From UBA7957 sp965222695 (GTDB lineage Bacteria; Pseudomonadota; Gammaproteobacteria; Granulosicoccales; Granulosicoccaceae), in contig OZ244967.1 in NCBI GenBank assembly GCA_965222695.1, positions 2,232,001-2,296,000 on the forward strand: 64,000 nt of DNA, read 5' to 3'. The translations under genes were made by a program, and so were the position numbers. The notes under the pieces were generated by a model. It did no database searches. It saw only the letters and a list, made by a program, of their open reading frames with translations, and had not been told where the DNA came from. Below, piece after piece: positions 8,391-16,955 of this stretch (the stretch's first letter is position 1; each line of letters opens with the position of its first letter).

Positions 8391-9403
8391 CTGACAGTAT
8401 TCCTTGCATCGATAACATGCCAGCTGGATTGCCCGCCTCTAGCCTGCGCTTTTCTGTCGCAGTGCCGTCTCCAGTAATTTAATGCCTGGTTTTGCAGGCG
8501 ATTCAGCAAGGGAAGATCAATCCCGGGCAAGGGGTTGAACGGACTGTTGCGGCTGATCGTCCAGAGTTCGGTACGGGTGCTGCGCTTATTTGCCTTGCCT
8601 CGGCAGTGAAATCCGTGCGTATTAGCAACGACCAATGTGTTGGCCGGAACCTTTAGAGAAGCGGGAGCCGGCAATCCCATCTCATGCAAATCATCTTTGC
8701 TCACCCGGAAAGAGCCGTTGGCCGAATATAAATCAGTTCCATTCGCAACTTCCGTACTTTTTCGATACTCCCACTTCAATCTGGCCAGAGTTAAGCGATT
8801 TGATCCGGGAACATAGGTAAAAGGTCCGTTTGACTCATCAACATCGTCCAGAAAAAACCAGCTTTTCATGGTCGGATGAAAGGTATCGGTATGGAGGTTT
8901 TTTTGTGGATCGGGATTGCCGTCGACGAAATGATTTTTAATGGTCTGAATATGAGAAATAGGACGATAATTTTTTCCCGACGCAAATTTTAACAGTTTTA
9001 CCAGATAGGCGTGGTCGAGCGCTGCCGCGCATTGCGGCAACCCGGACAAGGCCGCCTCATCAAGGAGAATACGGTGGGTCAGAGTATCACCCTGTGTACA
9101 TTCACGAACCTCCCCTTTGGCAGTGTAAACCTCTTCCTTCAGATGTTTAAACTGATCTTCGGGCAACAGATCGTGAATCAGAATAAATCCGTTTTGGTAA
9201 AAGCTTTTTTTATGCTCCGCTTTGATTCCGCCCGATAAGAGAAACATCCGAAAGCGCATGATCCCGAACGCAATAAGCACTCTCAGAAGGTGCAATCCCA
9301 TCCGGTTCAACCATGGACTGCCCAGTATAGGATTTTTTTTAAACGATTTAGTCTGCGTGAATATCTGGAGAATCCACCACGGCGTCATCAGCAATTTATT
9401 CAT
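8381..9403 (-). CDS. Phytanoyl-CoA dioxygenase (PhyH) family 2-oxoglutarate/Fe(II) oxygenase
   Basis: Putative non-heme iron oxygenase. The PhyH signature is visible: 'FILIHDLLPEDQFKHL' at the start of the domain, the iron-binding H-x-D in 'LHTDTFHPTMKSWFFLDDV', 'GPFTYVPGSNRLT', and the distal histidine in 'ANTHGFHCRGKA' followed by an arginine-rich 2OG-binding stretch. An N-terminal hydrophobic segment ('GLHLLRVLIAFGIMRFRMFLL') suggests membrane association. The frame is open to 9664, but the far N-terminal extension is unlike the family; I place the start at the ATG 9403 (MNKLLMTPW), which leaves room for the divergent icd promoter. The substrate cannot be inferred. Confidence 0.8.
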   Translation of the reverse strand: MNKLLMTPWWILQIFTQTKSFKKNPILGSPWLNRMGLHLLRVLIAFGIMRFRMFLLSGGIKAEHKKSFYQNGFILIHDLLPEDQFKHLKEEVYTAKGEVRECTQGDTLTHRILLDEAALSGLPQCAAALDHAYLVKLLKFASGKNYRPISHIQTIKNHFVDGNPDPQKNLHTDTFHPTMKSWFFLDDVDESNGPFTYVPGSNRLTLARLKWEYRKSTEVANGTDLYSANGSFRVSKDDLHEMGLPAPASLKVPANTLVVANTHGFHCRGKANKRSTRTELWTISRNSPFNPLPGIDLPLLNRLQNQALNYWRRHCDRKAQARGGQSSWHVIDARNTVRPE

Positions 9404-9663
9404 CAATTCGATCTCGATCCAGGTCTGATAACAGGATTGATGCAAATGCCAAGCCACTGGTTTCATGTCAAAGCAGGCGCGAGAATGGCCTCCAGCCTGA
9501 CCGTCATCCACCATGTCGCTCGAACTCTTCTCTATTGAATATGACATGCTGTCTGTATAATGAGCGCCTGAGATTTTCACCCTCAGGCATATCACTCTCA
9601 CACGCAAAGTAGTTTGTCTCCAAAAATACCTGAGGCCGCACGCCAAGAAGAGCCGAGAATACA

Positions 9664-11898
9664 ATGACTCAAAAAAAATCGAAAATTATCTATACCCTCA
9701 CCGACGAAGCCCCTTTGTTAGCAACTTGCTCGCTGCTACCGGTTATACGAACATTCACCGCCGCAGCCGGCATAGTCGTTGAAAAAAGCGATATTTCAGT
9801 CGCAGCCAGAATACTGGCCGAATTCTCCGACTACCTCGACGATGAACAAAAAGTCCCTGATTATTTGGGAGAGCTGGCGAAACTGACCCAGGATCCAAAA
9901 GCCAATATCATCAAACTGCCCAACATCAGTGCATCGATACCGCAGCTGATGGCGGCCATTGAGGAGCTTCAGTCCAAAGGTTACAGGATTCCCGATTATC
10001 CGGAAGAGCCGCACAGTGACGAAGAAAAAATCATCAGCGAACGCTACTCCAAGGTTCTTGGAAGTGCGGTAAATCCAGTGTTGCGAGAAGGCAATTCAGA
10101 CCGTCGCGCTCCTCCGGCGGTAAAACGGTTTGCGCAAAAAAATCCCCATTCTATGGGCAAGTGGAGCCAGGCTTCCCGCACCCATGTTTCACACATGAGA
10201 GGCGGAGATTTTTATTCCAGTGAGAAATGCATGACCATGGACAAAGCCTGTGATGTCACCATGGATCTGGTGACCCGGGACGGGGAGACCATCGTGCTCA
10301 AAGAAAAAACATCGCTGCTGGAAGGGGAGATCATTGACAGCATGTTTATGAGCAAAAGGGCATTGTGTGAGTTCTTTGAGGAACAGCTCGAAGATGCCCG
10401 TGAAACCGGTGTGATGTTCTCTCTGCATGTTAAAGCAACCATGATGAAAGTGTCTCACCCGATCGTTTTCGGCCACGCAGTAAAGGTGTTTTACAAAGAC
10501 CTTTTCGCCAAATATGGAGACTTGTTCGACAAGCTGGGTGTCAACCCGGACAACGGCATCAGCAGCGTGTACGAAAAAATCGAAAGCCTGCCGGGCTCGT
10601 TCAGGGAAGAAATCGAGGAGGATATACGCGACTGCTACCAGACACGCCCCGAACTCGCCATGGTTGATTCCACCAAAGGGATCACCAATCTGCATGCCCC
10701 CAACGATGTCATAGTCGACGCATCCATGCCGGCGATGATTCGCAACGGCGGAAAAATGTGGGGACCGGACGGCAAATTAAAAGACACCAAGGCGGTCATG
10801 CCGGAGAGTACCTTCGCCAGGATTTATCAGGAAATGATCAACTTCTGCAAAACCAACGGCGCATTCGATCCGGCAACCATGGGAACTGTACCCAACGTCG
10901 GATTGATGGCGCAGAAAGCGGAGGAGTACGGTTCACACGACAAGACATTCGCCATTCCGGCGGACGGCATTGCACGTGTCGTGGATGAGCAGGGGAATGT
11001 CCTGATCGAACAAAACGTCGAAAAAGATGATATCTGGAGAATGTGTCAGACCAAAGATGCTCCCGTGCAGGACTGGGTCAAACTCGCGGTAACCCGGGCT
11101 CGCCAATCCGATACGCCTGCCGTTTTCTGGCTTGACGAATACCGGCCTCACGATGCTGAATTAATCAAAAAGGTCAGACTTTATCTACAGGATCACGATC
11201 TGAGCGGCCTGGATATTCAGATCATGTCACCGCTGCGCTCCATGAGATTCTCACTGGAAAGAATCATTCGCGGCAAAGACACGATTTCGGTGACAGGAAA
11301 TATCCTCCGTGATTACCTGACTGACCTCTTTCCCATCATGGAACTGGGAACCAGCGCCAAAATGCTTTCTATTGTACCTCTGATGGCAGGTGGCGGTTTA
11401 TTCGAAACCGGTGCAGGAGGCTCCGCACCCAAACATGTTAAACAACTGGTGGAAGAAAACCATTTGCGTTGGGATTCCCTGGGTGAATTTCTGGCCCTTG
11501 CCGTTTCATTGGAAGATGTCGGCATCAAAACCGGGAACAACAAAGCCAAAATACTCGCCAGAACTCTGGACGAAGCGACAGGAAAGTTACTTGAAAACAA
11601 TAAATCACCGTCCAGACGCACAGGCGAACTGGACAACCGTGGCAGTCATTTCTATTTGGCTCTCTACTGGGCGGAGGCACTGGCGCAACAGACAGAAGAC
11701 GCCGAACTGCAGGCGCAATTCGAACCTTTGGCCAATACCCTGTCGGAAAACGAAGAAAAAATTGTTGGAGAATTGAATAGTGTTCAAGGCCAGCCGGTCG
11801 ATATCGATGGCTATTACTATGCCGATTCGGAGAAAACCAAAACCGTAATGCGTCCCAGCGATACATTTAACACCGCGCTAAAAGCAGTCAGGCACTAA
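9664..11898 (+). CDS. icd: NADP-dependent isocitrate dehydrogenase, monomeric type
   Basis: Oxidative decarboxylation of isocitrate to 2-oxoglutarate with NADP+ in the TCA cycle. The 744-aa length and sequence are those of the monomeric IDH family, not the 45-kDa dimeric type. Family blocks include 'IIYTLTDEAPLLATCSLLPVI' at the N-terminus, 'GSAVNPVLREGNSDRRAPPAVK' near 135 (substrate-binding Ser/Arg region), 'HSMGKWSQ', and 'GTSAKMLSIVPLMAGGGLFETGAGGSAPKH' near 565. ATG 9664 is the natural start. Single-gene transcript ending at a clear hairpin. Confidence 0.97.
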   Translation: MTQKKSKIIYTLTDEAPLLATCSLLPVIRTFTAAAGIVVEKSDISVAARILAEFSDYLDDEQKVPDYLGELAKLTQDPKANIIKLPNISASIPQLMAAIEELQSKGYRIPDYPEEPHSDEEKIISERYSKVLGSAVNPVLREGNSDRRAPPAVKRFAQKNPHSMGKWSQASRTHVSHMRGGDFYSSEKCMTMDKACDVTMDLVTRDGETIVLKEKTSLLEGEIIDSMFMSKRALCEFFEEQLEDARETGVMFSLHVKATMMKVSHPIVFGHAVKVFYKDLFAKYGDLFDKLGVNPDNGISSVYEKIESLPGSFREEIEEDIRDCYQTRPELAMVDSTKGITNLHAPNDVIVDASMPAMIRNGGKMWGPDGKLKDTKAVMPESTFARIYQEMINFCKTNGAFDPATMGTVPNVGLMAQKAEEYGSHDKTFAIPADGIARVVDEQGNVLIEQNVEKDDIWRMCQTKDAPVQDWVKLAVTRARQSDTPAVFWLDEYRPHDAELIKKVRLYLQDHDLSGLDIQIMSPLRSMRFSLERIIRGKDTISVTGNILRDYLTDLFPIMELGTSAKMLSIVPLMAGGGLFETGAGGSAPKHVKQLVEENHLRWDSLGEFLALAVSLEDVGIKTGNNKAKILARTLDEATGKLLENNKSPSRRTGELDNRGSHFYLALYWAEALAQQTEDAELQAQFEPLANTLSENEEKIVGELNSVQGQPVDIDGYYYADSEKTKTVMRPSDTFNTALKAVRH

Positions 11899-11934
11899 GA
11901 GACCTGACGCTGTAAACCAACAGCGGTTTGTGCA

Positions 11935-11964
11935 CCCGGAGTGAGCATCGGCTCCGGGGTTTTA
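11935..11964 (+). terminator. Rho-independent terminator of icd
   Basis: 7-bp stem CCCGGAG / CTCCGGG followed by GTTTTAAT, 37 bases after the icd stop. It lies immediately before the acetyltransferase start at 11970, leaving almost no room for a separate promoter between them. Confidence 0.7.
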
Positions 11965-11969
11965 ATGGA

Positions 11970-12716
11970 ATGACGATCAATATGAGTGAATACAAGAACG
12001 CCTTGGGCCTCCCGATCGGCTTCCCGGTCGAAAACTGGGAACCCCGGCCCGGTCCGCCACGATCCCCTATTCAAGGCCGATATTGTCACGTGCAGATTCT
12101 GGATCCATCGATGCATGGCGATGCGCTCTTTGAGGCATTCGGCAAGGATAAAGACCAGCGGAACTGGACTTATCTGCCCTACGGCCCATTTTCCGATAAA
12201 GGCGATTTTATGGAGTGGCTGCACCAATGTGCGAACAGTGACGATCCACTTTTCCACGCCATTATGGGCAAGGATGCAAACAAGGCCGTCGGGCTTGCCA
12301 GTTACCTGCGAATCGAGCCCGGTGCCGGAGTTGTGGAAGTCGGCCATATTCACTACTCCCCGCTGCTGCAGAATACGTCCGCAGCCACAGAAGCCATGTA
12401 TCTGTTGATGCGACGGGTATTTGATGAATTGGGCTATCGCCGCTACGAATGGAAATGCGATGCCCTGAACCGCAAATCACGAATAGCCGCCAGTCGCCTG
12501 GGCTTTACCTTCGAGGGCGTTTTTCGCCAGGCCACTCTGTACAAGTCAAGAAACCGCGATACGGCCTGGTATTCGATTATTGACAGCGAATGGCCACGGA
12601 TAAAAACCGCTTTCGAATCCTGGCTATCTCCGGATAATTTCGATCGGGACGGATGTCAGCTAAGTTCGCTCTCCATCAGGCATGGGGCAAGCGAACGACC
12701 AATAGAAAACACATAA
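11970..12716 (+). CDS. GNAT family N-acetyltransferase (RimJ/RimL-like)
   Basis: 248 aa cytoplasmic protein with a GNAT fold of the RimJ/RimL subgroup. Visible blocks are 'FMEWLHQC' and 'AVGLASYLRIEPGAGVVEVGHIHYSPLLQNTSAATEAMYLLMRRVFDELGYRRYEWKCDALNRKSRIAASRLGFTFEG'-type spacing, that is beta4-beta5 with the acetyl-CoA site and the terminal 'N-x-x-S-x-x-x-A-x-x-L-G-F' signature. Such enzymes acetylate protein N-termini or small amines; the substrate is not evident. ATG 11970 or 11982 could be the start, and the wider open frame to 11928 runs through the icd terminator and is rejected. Confidence 0.85.
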   Translation: MTINMSEYKNALGLPIGFPVENWEPRPGPPRSPIQGRYCHVQILDPSMHGDALFEAFGKDKDQRNWTYLPYGPFSDKGDFMEWLHQCANSDDPLFHAIMGKDANKAVGLASYLRIEPGAGVVEVGHIHYSPLLQNTSAATEAMYLLMRRVFDELGYRRYEWKCDALNRKSRIAASRLGFTFEGVFRQATLYKSRNRDTAWYSIIDSEWPRIKTAFESWLSPDNFDRDGCQLSSLSIRHGASERPIENT

Positions 12717-12743
12717 AGTCAGCGACTAACGATATATTCCAAA

Positions 12744-12772
12744 CCGTAGGAACGAAGCAAGCTCGCGAAATT
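12744..12772. repeat. REP-like repeat, single half
   Basis: The sequence CCGTAGGAACGAAGCAAGC TCGCGAA resembles the 'GTAGGAGCGAGC...CTCGCGA' repetitive extragenic palindromes common in gammaproteobacteria, and shares its head with the element at 14246. It lies between the convergent acetyltransferase and TauE/SafE genes. Confidence 0.5.
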
Positions 12773-12778
12773 TGAAGT

Positions 12779-13531
12779 TCAATAAAAGAAATACTGCACG
12801 ACCAGGATGGCCGCGGTGACCAATAACAGACGGCGCAGTATCAATCTGTACCCTTCGGGGCTGATCCGGTTACGTATTTTTATGCCGATCATCAAGGCAC
12901 CGGCAGAGACCACCATGGCCGGCACGGAGACCAGGATAAGCGACAGGTCCAGTAAGCCGGCAGCGGAAAAGACCCCAACCTGTGCGATTTTTCCGCTCAT
13001 AAAGCACAAATTGAAAACCTGAACCATCGCGGTGGTTTTCAGCCCTAATTCCAAGAAAAAAATCACCAGCACTGGGACCATCACATTAACGGTTCCGGCC
13101 AGAAATCCCGCCAGGAAACCGAAACCGAGCATAGAACGGGTTTGATAACGCTTTATCCAGGGCGTCTCAATATGGCTGATTCGCTCCACATTCAGGTAAA
13201 GTAGTATCACGACAGCTAACAGCAGGCGGAATGGGGATGGATCAGAATAGACCAGCACGACACTCCCCAGGACACTCCCTGCAACGGCAAACGCGGCGAG
13301 CGGCCAGAATCGGCCTATGCTTTCGCGCCAATGGCCTCCATGTAAAATACTGATAATATTGACAGTGATCGTCGGAAACAAAGTCAGCAGAATTGCGCTT
13401 TGTACATCCATAAACAAGGCAATCAAGGGCGTCGCCGTTAAAGGAAAACCCAGGCCAAGAGTTCCATGCACCAGTCCGGCAAACGCCAGGGGCACTAACA
13501 CCGGCAACAGAGTTGTAATATCAACTTCCAT
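12779..13531 (-). CDS. TSUP family (TauE/SafE) membrane permease
   Basis: 250 aa, about eight hydrophobic segments and almost no soluble part. The two repeated TSUP blocks are visible: 'FAGLVHGTLGLGFPLTATPLIALFMDVQSAIL' at residues 17-48, and 'LGFGFLAGFLAGTVNVMVPVLVIFFLELGL' near 135-165. Members export or import sulfite, sulfonates and other organic anions. The neighbours do not indicate a substrate. Start is the ATG at 13531. A second, only distantly similar TSUP gene lies at 39933. Confidence 0.88.
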   Translation of the reverse strand: MEVDITTLLPVLVPLAFAGLVHGTLGLGFPLTATPLIALFMDVQSAILLTLFPTITVNIISILHGGHWRESIGRFWPLAAFAVAGSVLGSVVLVYSDPSPFRLLLAVVILLYLNVERISHIETPWIKRYQTRSMLGFGFLAGFLAGTVNVMVPVLVIFFLELGLKTTAMVQVFNLCFMSGKIAQVGVFSAAGLLDLSLILVSVPAMVVSAGALMIGIKIRNRISPEGYRLILRRLLLVTAAILVVQYFFY

Positions 13532-13806
13532 CAGAATGTACTAAACCCTGACGCAGATGGCGATGGGTACTTGTGGATTTGATTATAGTCATGGCAAACA
13601 TTCAGAATACGCGATTATATAAGAGCTTGTCTAAGAAGAAAGGATTTGAAGGGAAAATTGCGATATGCTAGGACAGTTTCCGAGCCTGCGCGAGCGGATC
13701 AATCTGTTCGGCTGATTCGGAGCACTGCATGTTCAATGGCAAACAGACGATAAACATGCTGTTGGAACCATGACTTGTTTAAAACCCACACTTTAGGATT
13801 CGTCAG

Positions 13807-14190
13807 ATGTTAGTAAAAGACTATATGAGCGGTACACCGATTTCAGTAAGAGACGATGTTGAATACGATTCAGCATTTAAGATCATGGACAGGCAAAACC
13901 TTCATCATCTTCCGGTATTGGGTAATTCCGAAGACGTAGTCGGTATTGTCACACTGCGGGATCTTCAATTGGCCGCACGGTTTTTCCGCGAAGCTCCGGC
14001 CGAAGTCGCCGATGTCATGCACACACCAGTGGTAACAATTTCACCGGATTCGCCGCTGGAAGACGCGGCCCGGCTGATGATGGAAAAACGCATCGGTTGT
14101 CTGCCCGTCGTGGATGTAAATGGGCGACTGATCGGCATGCTAACCGAAACTGATCTGTTCCGGGCTTTGATTGAGCTGGTGAAGCAATAA
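13807..14190 (+). CDS. CBS-pair domain protein
   Basis: 127 aa made of two tandem CBS motifs ('LVKDYMSGTPISVRDDVEYDSAFKIMDRQNLHHLPVL' and 'VADVMHTPVVTISPDSPLEDAARLMMEKRIGCLPVVD') and nothing else. CBS pairs bind adenosine nucleotides and act as energy or redox sensors, alone or with a partner. AGGA stands 8 bases before the ATG. It is monocistronic. The partner is unknown. Confidence 0.9.
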   Translation: MLVKDYMSGTPISVRDDVEYDSAFKIMDRQNLHHLPVLGNSEDVVGIVTLRDLQLAARFFREAPAEVADVMHTPVVTISPDSPLEDAARLMMEKRIGCLPVVDVNGRLIGMLTETDLFRALIELVKQ

Positions 14191-14245
14191 GACGGATTCA
14201 TCTTCAATTCAGCAGTTGTATTGTGGCCAAGCCACACCACAACGC

Positions 14246-14316
14246 CCGTAGGAGCTTGCCCTGCAAGCGATTCGGAAAATATCGCAATCCTTCGCAAGGG
14301 GGCCTCGCTCCTACGG
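14246..14316. repeat. REP/BIME-type palindromic repeat
   Basis: Two imperfect inverted copies: CCGTAGGAGCTTGCCCTGC... and, reversed, ...GGGGGCCTCGCTCCTACGG, with CAAGCGATT/AATCCTTCG at the inner ends. The pair would fold into a long imperfect hairpin. Typical of repetitive extragenic palindromes found between convergent genes; here it separates the CBS gene and the deaminase gene. Confidence 0.65.
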
Positions 14317-14365
14317 ATTTCTATGCCGTCTTCGTGTTCTGAATTCACCACAAAGCCACTGAACA

Positions 14366-14875
14366 CTAACGGCACAATTGTGGAGAACCCGCCCGGTTTA
14401 AATTCCGACCATGTATCATTTCTTCAATGCCGCACCAATAGGCAGCCGCTTCGCACATCGGACAGGGTTTCGACGATGAATACAAGACCGTACCGCTCAG
14501 CTTACGGTCATTTACCCGAAAAGCGGCATCTCGAATGGCAGACATTTCGGCATGCGCGGTGGGGTCACTGTCCAGCACCACCCTGCTCCAGGACTGGCCG
14601 ATAATTTTCCCCTTACGTACCAGTATTGCGCCATAGGCTTGATCGCCATAATCAATCGCCAATTGCCGCATTAAAAAAGCCCGCTCCATAAACGATTCGT
14701 CATCCGCGGTCTCCGGCTGGATGACCCCCGTATTCGAGCGTTTTGGTGCGGCCGCATAACTTTTGTGAGCCGTTAAAGCAGATATTCCACTCAGTACCAG
14801 ACTCCCGAGCAATAATCGTCTATAGATTCGGAAGCTGGCTTTTTTCGCAGTTCCTGTAAATTCTGTCTCGGACAT
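14366..14875 (-). CDS. Exported nucleoside/cytidine deaminase-like protein with Tat-like leader
   Basis: The zinc deaminase motif is complete: 'HAEMSAIRDAA' (H-A-E, metal ligand plus catalytic Glu) and 'KPCPMCEAA' (P-C-x-x-C). These define the CDA/TadA superfamily, closest to guanine or small-nucleobase deaminases. Unusually, residues about 15-40 read 'FRIYRRLLLGSLVLSGISALTAHKSYA', an RR pair, a hydrophobic core and an A-x-A-like cleavage site, suggesting export (Tat or Sec) to the periplasm. The start ATG 14875 is supported by GGGGGA about 8 bases upstream; the open frame further up is ignored. The C-terminus ends soon after the second motif, shorter than TadA. Substrate unknown. Confidence 0.75.
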   Translation of the reverse strand: MSETEFTGTAKKASFRIYRRLLLGSLVLSGISALTAHKSYAAAPKRSNTGVIQPETADDESFMERAFLMRQLAIDYGDQAYGAILVRKGKIIGQSWSRVVLDSDPTAHAEMSAIRDAAFRVNDRKLSGTVLYSSSKPCPMCEAAAYWCGIEEMIHGRNLNRAGSPQLCR

Positions 14876-15147
14876 GGTGACTTTCCCCCACGATAAAACA
14901 TTGTCAAAAACCGAGTCGTGCCGTTTTCGATTCTGGTTAAAAATGAAAATAAGTTCCATTATCATGACTTTTTCTTGAACGCATAGGCTCTTAGACATAG
15001 ATCAATGACAAAGTGCAATCAAGCATTTTAGACTGTTTCCAAGTCAGATTTTCGGACCGACAGCACCTGGTCGAATGGCGAAGGATCAACCTATTACACA
15101 AATACCGGGCTCCGGAATTTCGACACACGACAAAGACGGAGGCTGCT

Positions 15148-15750
15148 ATGAGCAAACCGGCAAATCTCAATACCTTTTCAATGAAATATCCGATCTGGGA
15201 TCGCATGTTCATGGTGTTTCCTCTAATCATCGTGGGGACCAAAGAAGAAGACGGCAGTTACGACCTGGCACCGAAGCACATGGCGATGCCGATGAGCTGG
15301 GAGAACTATTTCGGTTTTGTCTGTACACCCCGGCACAATACCTATCATAACGCCAAACGCGAAGGCGTTTTTACCGTCAGTTATCCCAACCCCTCTCAGT
15401 GGCTGCAAACCTCCCTGACAGCCTCGCCCCGCTGTGAAGACGGGCAAAAACATGCCCTGGAGTTAGTGGAAACCTTCCCGGCCGATACCGTGGATGGCGT
15501 GTTGGTAGCGGACGCTTATCTGTATTTTGAATGCGAACTGAACCGGGTTATCGACAACTTCGGCACCAACAGCCTGATTGTCGGGAAAATTCTATCCGCC
15601 CATATTGATGCGTCTGCATTGCGTTCAGAGGAACAGGATGATCAAGAATTAATCTTCAATCATCCCCTGGTGACTTATCTGCACCCGGGCAGGTTTGCCG
15701 AAATCAAGGAGACCATGACCTTCCCTTTACCCAAGGGAATGAAGAAATAG
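15148..15750 (+). CDS. Flavin reductase-like (FMN-binding split barrel) protein
   Basis: 200 aa protein of the flavin reductase / FMN-binding split-barrel family. The pattern is recognisable in 'VFPLIIVGTKEEDGSYDLAPKHMAMPMSWENYFGFVCTPRHNTYHNAKREGVFTVSYP', where the barrel core binds FMN, and 'YLYFECELNRVIDNFGTNSLIVGKILSAHID'. Such proteins supply reduced flavin or reduce small substrates. GGAGG 5 bases before the ATG 15148 fixes the start; the longer frame from 15013 is not used. It is the first gene of an apparent operon with the M20 peptidase (11 bases on) and the DUF1611-like gene. Confidence 0.82.
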   Translation: MSKPANLNTFSMKYPIWDRMFMVFPLIIVGTKEEDGSYDLAPKHMAMPMSWENYFGFVCTPRHNTYHNAKREGVFTVSYPNPSQWLQTSLTASPRCEDGQKHALELVETFPADTVDGVLVADAYLYFECELNRVIDNFGTNSLIVGKILSAHIDASALRSEEQDDQELIFNHPLVTYLHPGRFAEIKETMTFPLPKGMKK

Positions 15751-15760
15751 GGAAAAGGCA

Positions 15761-16927
15761 ATGAATGGCTTACCGGTAGACAAGATTCTGAATCTGGTGA
15801 GGCAATATAAAGACGAGGCCCTGGAATTTCTTGAGATCCTCACCCGGTGCGAGTCTCCTTCCACCGAGCCCCTCACGCAGATTTTTATACGCGAGCAAAT
15901 CGCCGATGTGTTGAATGATCTCGACTATGCCTGCATACGCATTCCCGGTATCGACAGCGGAGGGATGCTGTACGCGAGACCGCGAAACAGGAAACGAGAT
16001 CAATATCATCAAATGATAATCGGCCATTATGATACGGTATGGCCGGTCGGAACCATCGAGGAAATGCCCTTTAAAATAGAGGGCAGTGTCGTCCGTGGCC
16101 CGGGTGTGTACGATATGAAGGCCGGAATAACCCAGGCCGTAATAGCACTTAAGACCATACGGCAATTGGATCTTAAGCCCCGGGTCACCCCGGTGGTGTT
16201 CTTCAATTCCGACGAAGAAATCGGCAGCCACGAATCCAGCCGCTACATTCACAGGCTTGCAATGTTGATGAACCGGGTATTTGTTTTGGAACCGTCACTC
16301 GGACCGGCCGGCAAGCTGAAAACGACACGAAAAGGCGTGGGTCGATATAAAATCACGGTTAAAGGTAAAGCCGCGCATGCCGGACTCGATCCGCAAGCCG
16401 GTGCCAGTGCGATCCTGGAACTCTCGCATGTAATTCAAAAATTGTTTTCCCTCAATGACATTGATAAGGGCATCAGCGTAAATGTCGGTACTGTAGACGG
16501 CGGATTAAGAGCCAATGTTGTAGCACCTTACAGCCAGGCGATAGTCGATGTAAGAACCAGGACACAGGAAGACTCCCTGCAAATCGAGAATGTGATCTAT
16601 GCCTTAACACCCGATACTCCCGGAACCACACTTGAAATCGAGGGCCGTATCGGACGGCCCGCCCTTGAGCTTACACCCCGCAACCAGGCCTTATGGAAAC
16701 TCTCGCAACATCTTGCCGAACAAATCGGGCTCAGGCTGGAACAGGGACAGGCCGGCGGCGGATCGGATGGAAACACCACAAGTTTATATACCGCCACCCT
16801 GGATGGACTGGGAGCAGTCGGCGATGGAGCGCACGCCGAACACGAACACATTGATATAGACAAAACGCTGGAACGGGCAGCATTGTTAACGCTTTTATTG
16901 CTGGCCCCGCCACTGAAGAGTTATTGA
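15761..16927 (+). CDS. M20 family metallopeptidase (carboxypeptidase G2-like)
   Basis: 388 aa di-zinc hydrolase of amide bonds next to a carboxylate, cytoplasmic (no signal). Catalytic signature: H89-x-D91 in 'IIGHYDTVWPVGT', bridging D118 in 'GPGVYDMKAG', catalytic Glu and ligand at 152-153 in 'NSDEEIGS', a ligand Glu in 'FVLEPSLGP', the dimer-domain His in 'KAAHAGLDPQAGAS', and the last zinc His near 'GAHAEHEHID'. GGAAAAGG precedes the ATG. Close relatives cleave glutamate from folates or deacylate N-acyl amino acids. With a DUF1611-like neighbour, a role in N-acyl amino acid breakdown is possible (inference). Confidence 0.88.
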   Translation: MNGLPVDKILNLVRQYKDEALEFLEILTRCESPSTEPLTQIFIREQIADVLNDLDYACIRIPGIDSGGMLYARPRNRKRDQYHQMIIGHYDTVWPVGTIEEMPFKIEGSVVRGPGVYDMKAGITQAVIALKTIRQLDLKPRVTPVVFFNSDEEIGSHESSRYIHRLAMLMNRVFVLEPSLGPAGKLKTTRKGVGRYKITVKGKAAHAGLDPQAGASAILELSHVIQKLFSLNDIDKGISVNVGTVDGGLRANVVAPYSQAIVDVRTRTQEDSLQIENVIYALTPDTPGTTLEIEGRIGRPALELTPRNQALWKLSQHLAEQIGLRLEQGQAGGGSDGNTTSLYTATLDGLGAVGDGAHAEHEHIDIDKTLERAALLTLLLLAPPLKSY

Positions 16928-16955
16928 TGAGAACGGTGATCCTGTGGAGGAAATC

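Noticed and set aside
10189..10695. Long minus-strand frame of 168 codons inside icd
   Set aside because: Entirely within the strongly supported isocitrate dehydrogenase gene; its sequence is the usual antisense shadow.
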